DNA of 15,317 bases, taken from Cephalothrix simula (Eukaryota; Nemertea; Palaeonemertea; Archinemertea; Cephalotrichidae). Positions within the stretch are counted from its first letter, which is position 1. Each line of letters begins with the position of its first letter. Under the pieces are notes generated by a model. It saw only the letters and a program-made list of their open reading frames with translations, searched no databases and was not told where the DNA came from. Position numbers and translations under genes: made by a program. This document shows, in pieces, positions 10,891 to 15,317 of this stretch. The DNA lies in assembly GCA_035591015.1 (NCBI GenBank), contig JAXIUW010028897.1, positions 1-15,317 of the forward strand, in the 5' to 3' direction.

Positions 10891-11162
10891 CTGGAATTCA
10901 GGAAATAGTATTGTACAGTATCAAGCTCTCGTAATAACTTTAATATTTCTCTGCTACCACTAAACTGCTTTTAAGTACTTTAGTTGAGAGCCATGATAAA
11001 TTATTTTCACTGAATAAATTGTAAATATTTAAATCATTTTCTCACCTAGGTAGGCATTATTTCTAACAATTTTCATAATTCGAATAATTAAATTCAGATA
11101 TTTGTGTGTCTTTTATTTAATTTTTTTTCTGTAATGAACTTAAAGGAGGTATCAGTCATTAC
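10891..11162 (-). other. Intron between exons e and f (272 bp)
   Basis: The donor is gtaatg and the acceptor tgaattccag on the minus strand. AT-rich, with no further feature. Confidence 0.75.
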
Positions 11163-11341
11163 CTTATGTGTCTTCACTGACAAATTATAAAAAAGGGGCA
11201 TCGGATAAGGACAGTAATCTCTCATGATTCTTTTATCACCTTTAAACTGAATATTATCATTTGATTTGCTGTGATTAACTGCTGTATACATTGGCGAGAG
11301 GTTGATAGAATTAACTTTTACTACTACTGTGTAGCCAGATC
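11163..11341 (-). CDS. Exon e: continuation of beta-rich region
   Basis: The acceptor reads tttttgcttacag and the donor cataag|gtaatg. The exon is 179 bp, entering in phase 1 and ending on a codon boundary. It encodes 59 whole codons with one cysteine (DYCPYP). The start has a strongly strand-like run (GYTVVVKVNSINL), and NHS and NLS sequons are present. The intron on the 5' side is 86 bp. With exon d it forms a region of about 100 residues that is nearly cysteine-free, bracketed by cysteine-rich parts. Family not recognised. Confidence 0.83.
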
Positions 11342-11427
11342 CTGTAAGCAAAAATTATTAATCATAGTGAATTATTAGTGTATTACATCAGGAGAAATTA
11401 TAAGGATTTTATTTGCTTCTTTGATAC

Positions 11428-11556
11428 CTCTGTCAAGGAAGAATGTGTTATTGTCCTGAAGATGATACATCTGGATTGTGTATGTTTGTTTTACTTTGGC
11501 CAAGTTTTCATAAACTACGTTTCCTGAACCACTAGGGTCTGGCAGTTCATTTATAT
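11428..11556 (-). CDS. Exon d: start of Cys-free beta-rich region
   Basis: The acceptor reads gtttgtttacag and the donor gtatcaaa. The exon is 129 bp, phase 1-1, with 42 whole codons and no cysteine. A Pro/Ser/Gly linker (LPDPSGSGN) follows the third Cys module. Then come alternating hydrophobic and polar residues (VKQTYTIQMYHLQ) typical of beta strands, and an NNT sequon. The split codon to the next exon is g|ga, Gly. The open frame runs on past the donor to a stop inside the intron, but the donor motif and phase match favour splicing. I do not recognise the fold; a beta-sandwich domain is an inference. Confidence 0.83.
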
Positions 11557-11638
11557 CTGTAAACAAACAACAATTAAATTAATGTATAATACCGTAAATA
11601 TATTACTTAAATAGAATACTTTAAGTATAATCCTTCAC

Positions 11639-11713
11639 CTCTGCATTCTCTATTGGTTTCTCCAACACATGATGCATATTCAAATTCATCATCATTACAT
11701 CTTGAAGTACAAC
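11639..11713 (-). CDS. Exon c: Cys module 3
   Basis: The exon is 75 bp and phase 1-1, with cysteines at codons 1, 5, 15 and 23. It shares the acidic EF(x)YAS stretch with module 2. The donor is gtgaagg. The acceptor, gcatttaag, has A rather than C/T at -3 and is the weakest of the set, but the frame, length and Cys spacing support it. The split codon into the next exon is g|at, Asp. This junction reads R-D-I-N-E; cbEGF domains often begin D-I-N-E-C, but here Leu follows and no EGF pattern continues. Confidence 0.87.
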
Positions 11714-11805
11714 CTTAAATGCAATGACAGTTGTGATGAAAAAGGTAATTTAAGTCAGCAAATTATGTAATTGTGGAGAAACATTTATCTGTTTATGAGA
11801 CTTAC

Positions 11806-11880
11806 TTGAACAACTTGTATCTTTGTTTTCTTTACATTGAGCTGATGCATAAAATTCTGCATCACATTGCTTTCTGCATT
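11806..11880 (-). CDS. Exon b: Cys module 2
   Basis: The acceptor reads tttatttcag and the donor gtaagtc. The exon is 75 bp and phase 1-1. It encodes CRKQC followed by DAEFYASAQC and a final Cys, with cysteines at codons 1, 5, 15 and 23 exactly as in the flanking modules. Aromatic residues fall at positions 9-10. The module lacks the Pro-x-Gly of module 1, so it is a diverged copy. The split codon into the next exon is a|gt, Ser. Only 92 bp of intron separate it from module 3. Confidence 0.88.
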
Positions 11881-13469
11881 CTGAAATAAAGAAACAAAAA
11901 TCAGTTTATTCAGTTTTCAAAATGGTATCCAAAACCAGATAAGCATAACTACATTTTTGGCTTGAGAATTTTTATTCCTGATCCAAAACAATATGTCATT
12001 GTAACTTATAAGCTTTTTAAGGTTTAATGCTGGCGAAAAAATTTTGGATATATTTTAATGACAACGATGTTCTTAAATGAATTAGAAGTCTTCATGTGTT
12101 ACACTGTGATAATGTTTAAGGAGGCGTGGTCAAATATATAGGATTGTGTTTAATTACAAATACTCTGTCTAAAGTTGAAAGCTCAAAGAAAGTTTTGATG
12201 CGCCTTAACTTTTTTAAAAACAGATTGTGTGATAAGTACATGTATTTTGTATTTTTTCAGCATCATTCCACATGGATTCAAATGACTTATATTATATGAC
12301 TTCAAATTATTATAATTATTATAAGAAAAAATAATCTCAAATCATTGATTCCACGAGATAAAATAATCTTTTGATTATTGATTATTCTGAATTCTGTTCA
12401 GGATGAGTTATCTAATGTTATTTTTAAAAATATCTGGAGTTACTGACTCATTTGTAGGTCGGTCGGTTGCCTTTTGGTTTTTAAAAATATTTCATATTTT
12501 CAAAATATTAATATTACTAAATTTTAATTTGATTGATTGTAAATTAATTCAAAATTTTTATTTTATTAATTGATTGCAAAATCATGAACGTGGGCAACTT
12601 TTGATGAGTGACTGACAGGTTTTTAGCCAATCACGTGTGTTAAAATGACATGTTCGAATGCGTGAAGGTCAACTTCATATGTCATATTCTTTAAAATAGT
12701 AGTGTCTAATTTTCTCATCCCTGTAAGAAAACATTTTCAATGACAGTTATTGAAATGGATAATCTTTAAAATCGTTTTTGCTTTTATGATATAATTAGAT
12801 ATAAATTTGGAGTTAGTGTGTAAAAATATAGAAAAGCGCCATTTTGAAGGACTAATTAATACACTAGGCTTGTTTACATTTTTTAATTAGCTTTCTTCTT
12901 TGGCGTTTCTATACACCTTTTCACAAAAATGGGTCATTTATTTTATCTCTTGTATTTTTATGAATCACGTTTTGGAGTAAAGATTTGTTTTTTATAACAT
13001 TCGTTTCTTGCAAAAACGAAGAAAGATATCGAAAAACTAAATTACCTGTTAGATATCAATGTTATTAGCTCATAGGAGCTAATTTTAAAAAAAAACAATA
13101 AAAAACCAAAATCATAAAAACCGAATTTACTCCTGCATAAAAAGTTGTAAAACAAAAACGAATATATTCTAATTTGTTTTTCAAAAAAAGTTTCCAAAAT
13201 GTATACGTGTATAGTTTAAATAAGCGTTTTCAAAATATATTGTTTAAAAAAAGTAGCGGCTAACATGGTATTGGTACCTTGATTTAAATTTAATTTCATT
13301 ATCATTTCATACTTTCATAAATGTTTACACAATGTGTATATATTGTGTATATTGCTGCTAGAGGTCTTGAATAAAAAGCCGTGAATTTTAAGTTTAGTTT
13401 TACTCTGTTTGAGTTATTCTTAATTGGTTTGGGTTTGAGTAAACAAATTTGATGAAAGAAATACCTTAC
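11881..13469 (-). other. Intron between exons a and b (1.6 kb)
   Basis: The donor gtaaggtat and acceptor tttatttcag join Cys modules 1 and 2 in phase 1. No extra 75-bp module with the C-x3-C-x9-C-x7-C pattern was found inside. A ccaatcacgtg string near 12628 combines a CCAAT box and an E-box but has no supporting context. Otherwise AT-rich non-coding DNA. Confidence 0.7.
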
Positions 13470-13544
13470 CTTCACATAACTTTGGTTTGGATCCAATACA
13501 AGGTTCTTCCTCAAATGTTCCCTCTGGACATCTCTGATTACAAT
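13470..13544 (-). CDS. Exon a (most 5' seen): Cys module 1, TNFR-repeat-like
   Basis: The acceptor reads aaatttcag and the donor gtaaggtat. The exon is 75 bp, phase 1 in and phase 1 out. It encodes 24 whole codons with Cys at positions 1, 5, 15 and 23, and the core CPEGTFEEEPC. That core resembles the 'CPxGTYxxxxC' core of tumour-necrosis-factor-receptor-type repeats. The same spacing recurs in the next two exons. The split codon to the next exon is g|aa, Glu. The exon stands alone, 1.6 kb from the next one. The start codon and any signal peptide must come from one or more further upstream exons that I could not identify. The module call is by pattern only. Confidence 0.85.
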
Positions 13545-15257
13545 CTGAAATTTTTATTAATCTTTTTAATTTGTTGTTTAAATGATGCCAAAACTTTGAA
13601 AAGTCTTGGTAAAATAGACGTGCAGTGTCTAGAATAAATCAAGTGCTCATTACAATTATTGATAGAGTTCAATCCCTAACTGCAAAATTTAACGAAATGA
13701 TTAGGAATACTAATAGGAAGAATTTTTCTATAAGTTTGATTTAAAAAAAATAACAATAGTTTGGTGTTTAAAGCTTCCTTGTGTAATTTAACAAAACAAC
13801 TGTGATTTTCAACGTTAATTGCGTGTGTGCTGTACAGTCTAAAGAATTTATGTTTTGCATAAGCTATTCGAAGAAGTACAAACAGTAAAGTTAAAAAAGT
13901 GGGAGCCCTCTGTAAAAATAATGATGTTTTTTCTACAGTCTGAGACACGATTTCTGAGTTAAATAATATATTTATAATGCTCAAAATATTTTTAGATATA
14001 TGTATTATTTTGCATTAAATACAATGTAATTATGTTATAAATTGAGGAGATATATTTATGGTATGCATGCTATTAATTTGTTAAATTTTTGATCATGAAT
14101 AAATTACTATCTTTTAAATCTGTGAAGCATATTCTTGGCCATAAGCTAAATAAATATTGGTAATTAATAATAAAGGCCTAAAACTATCCTAATTAGACTG
14201 ACTACAAACACTTGCCTAATCTATATTTACTTTTATTTGTATATGCTTTTATTTGAATGGCTAGTATTTTTCATCTACCTGATATTTATTCTAATTTGAA
14301 ATGTTAGTCTATTCTGTAGTTAAAAAAATAAACTATCTTAAACAATTGGATGATTGAAGATAATAATAGATTGAATGTGTCGTCATTTGTATATAATTCT
14401 CTTACTAGTTTTAAGCTGCCTAAATTTTAATAATATCTATTTTGATTTGTAATATGTACATGTCTCAATCATTTTTTTTAAAGAACTAAAAGAATTTAAA
14501 TTTAAAACACTGAAGATAAGTGCAAGTGTCTTATTTACTCCTAAAACCAATATTTATTTTAAAAAATTACAGTCTTTGATTTGAAAAAAATGAATTAATA
14601 TATAAATTGAAAAGATTAGTTAATGCAAAGATTTGGGGGTACAACATTAGTTAAAATAGTCTATACACGTAGCAAAAATGAATTTCTAAAAGAGAAATCA
14701 GCACGCATGCGCAATTACAGCAGGTGTATAGATTTTCATGCATATATAGGTTTACAGTCATTCGAAATACACTGTTCGAGTAACGATATATAAAATAATC
14801 ATCATAAGCATAATGTTCCATCACCTGACTATATTGACATATCAATACACATTTGTAATGATGGATTGTCTGATCACCATCTCAGTTGTCTTGTTGGAAT
14901 TAAAAATGATTTTTGATATTAGGCCAAGTAACAATAAAAACAAATTTAGAATACTATTATATTTTCATGAAAGACAAAATCAATTTTACTTCTGTAGATT
15001 GCTTGTACATTATATTAAGTAAATGCAAAATACTCATTTGATATCGTGAAATGTGATGAAAAGGCAATTGTAAAATTTCAGGAAAGGGTAAGCATTTTTG
15101 CTGATTAGTTACCTTGGATTTATTTTAGTAGGTCTCTCAAATCATACGATGAAATTTTTCAAGGGATCTTGTTGTGAAAATACTTATCTCAACGAGCAAT
15201 AATATTATGTCCAACGTATATTTTGTATTAATAAACGAGATTATTAAAGGAGCTGTA
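13545..15257. other. Non-coding stretch 5' of the first visible exon
   Basis: This should be the intron upstream of exon a, or contain its unrecognised 5' exon. Open frames at 13676-13984 (minus), 14651-14845 (minus) and 14813-15022 (plus) show no domain, conserved cysteine spacing or convincing splice boundaries. A weak 5'-exon candidate near 15305-15138 is discussed in the findings. Confidence 0.5.
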
Positions 15258-15310
15258 TTGGCGCGAATTTCAATTTCGCGGGTTGGCGCGAGTGACGTCA
15301 CCATGGTAAC
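15258..15310. promoter_or_regulatory. GC-rich motif cluster: E2F-like, CRE, X-box
   Basis: Seen in order: ttggcgcgaa (15258-15267) and tttcgcgg (15274-15281), both E2F-like; ttggcgcg (15283-15290), a third; TGACGTCA (15293-15300), a perfect CRE palindrome; and gtcaccatggtaac (15297-15310), which fits the RFX X-box consensus GTNRCC(N0-3)RGYAAC. On the minus strand a CCAAT also appears at the edge. Its position upstream of the minus-strand gene would suit a promoter, and it could also serve a plus-strand gene beyond the window. The internal direct and inverted repeats (ttggcgcga twice) leave a repeat-element end as an alternative. Confidence 0.35.
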
Positions 15311-15317
15311 TATATCT

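Larger units (their letters stand above)
288..13544 (-). other. Gene span: secreted-type cysteine-rich multidomain protein, eight exons, partial
   Basis: Eight minus-strand exons join into one frame of about 396 codons with no stop. Seven introns lie fully in the window, with sizes in transcript order of 1589, 92, 82, 86, 272, 9330 and 617 bp. All are GT-AG. Split codons at the junctions read GAA, AGT, GAT, GGA, none (phase 0), AGG and AGA. The visible layout is three 25-residue Cys modules, a beta-rich region, a Cys linker, a Cys-dense segment and a second beta-rich region. N-glycosylation sequons occur (NNT, NHS, NLS, NVT, NCT) and the cysteine content is high, both of which point to an extracellular or cell-surface product. 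That localisation is inference, because no signal peptide or transmembrane segment is visible. The 5' end is missing and the 3' end is ambiguous. I do not recognise the complete architecture. Exon chaining is strong; function is unknown. Confidence 0.8.

Noticed and set aside
11375-11427. Extension of exon d to the in-frame stop past 11428
   Set aside because: The gtatcaaa donor, the phase match to the next exon (GGA) and the continuing open frame favour splicing.
11428-11713. Calcium-binding EGF start (D-I-N-E) at the exon c to d junction
   Set aside because: The following residue is Leu, not Cys, and the next 42 codons contain no cysteine.
13860-13936. Possible degenerate fourth Cys module: acceptor-like gtctcag followed by tgt aga aaa aac
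   Set aside because: Cysteines do not follow the C-x3-C-x9-C-x7-C spacing and no donor lies at 75 bp.
13676-13984. Minus-strand open frame with a hydrophobic stretch (TLLFVLLRIAYA) resembling a signal peptide, upstream of exon a
   Set aside because: It has no in-frame ATG (it opens at TTG), no convincing donor, and a second hydrophobic, AT-rich tail. It looks like chance.
14813-15022. Plus-strand open frame of 69 codons starting with ATG
   Set aside because: It has AT-driven composition, no domain and no promoter or splice support.

Overview
This is AT-rich eukaryotic DNA. It has long intergenic or intronic stretches, GT-AG introns, short coding exons, inverted-repeat elements and no bacterial-style gene packing. 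The one gene I can support encodes a secreted-type, cysteine-rich multidomain protein of metazoan character, so the source is most likely an animal. A marine invertebrate would fit, but the phylum cannot be settled from this sequence.

The gene lies on the minus strand. Eight exons can be chained, in transcript order: 13544-13470, 11880-11806, 11713-11639, 11556-11428, 11341-11163, 10890-10652, 1321-1109 and 491-288. All seven internal introns have GT...AG ends, every exon has one open frame, and the reading phase matches at every junction (E, S, D, G, phase 0, R, R). Together they give about 396 codons without a stop. The N-terminus with its signal peptide is not identified and may lie right of 13544 or beyond the window. 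The C-terminus is either in exon 491-284 (TAA directly inside the splice-donor motif) or further left.

The predicted protein runs as follows: three 25-residue cysteine modules with the same spacing (C-x3-C-x9-C-x7-C), one per 75-bp exon and TNFR-repeat-like; a cysteine-poor, beta-rich region with several N-glycosylation sequons; a cysteine-containing linker; a very cysteine-dense segment (11 Cys in 70 codons); and a second beta-rich region. I do not recognise the full architecture as a named family and give no gene symbol.

Region by region: 1-287 holds a possible 3' end (AATAAA on the minus strand) and one copy of an interspersed repeat. 288-1321 holds the last two visible exons. 1322-10651 is one 9.3-kb intron containing a second, inverted copy of that repeat, an approximately 370-bp MITE-like foldback element, a 47-bp tandem duplication, a CpG-rich patch and small hairpins. 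10652-11880 is a compact cluster of five exons with introns as small as 82-92 bp. 11881-13469 is a 1.6-kb intron. 13470-13544 is the most 5' exon seen. 13545-15257 has no supportable gene. 15258-15310 is a short GC-rich cluster of E2F-like, CRE and X-box motifs that could be a promoter or a repeat end. No RNA gene, CRISPR array or plus-strand gene is supported.
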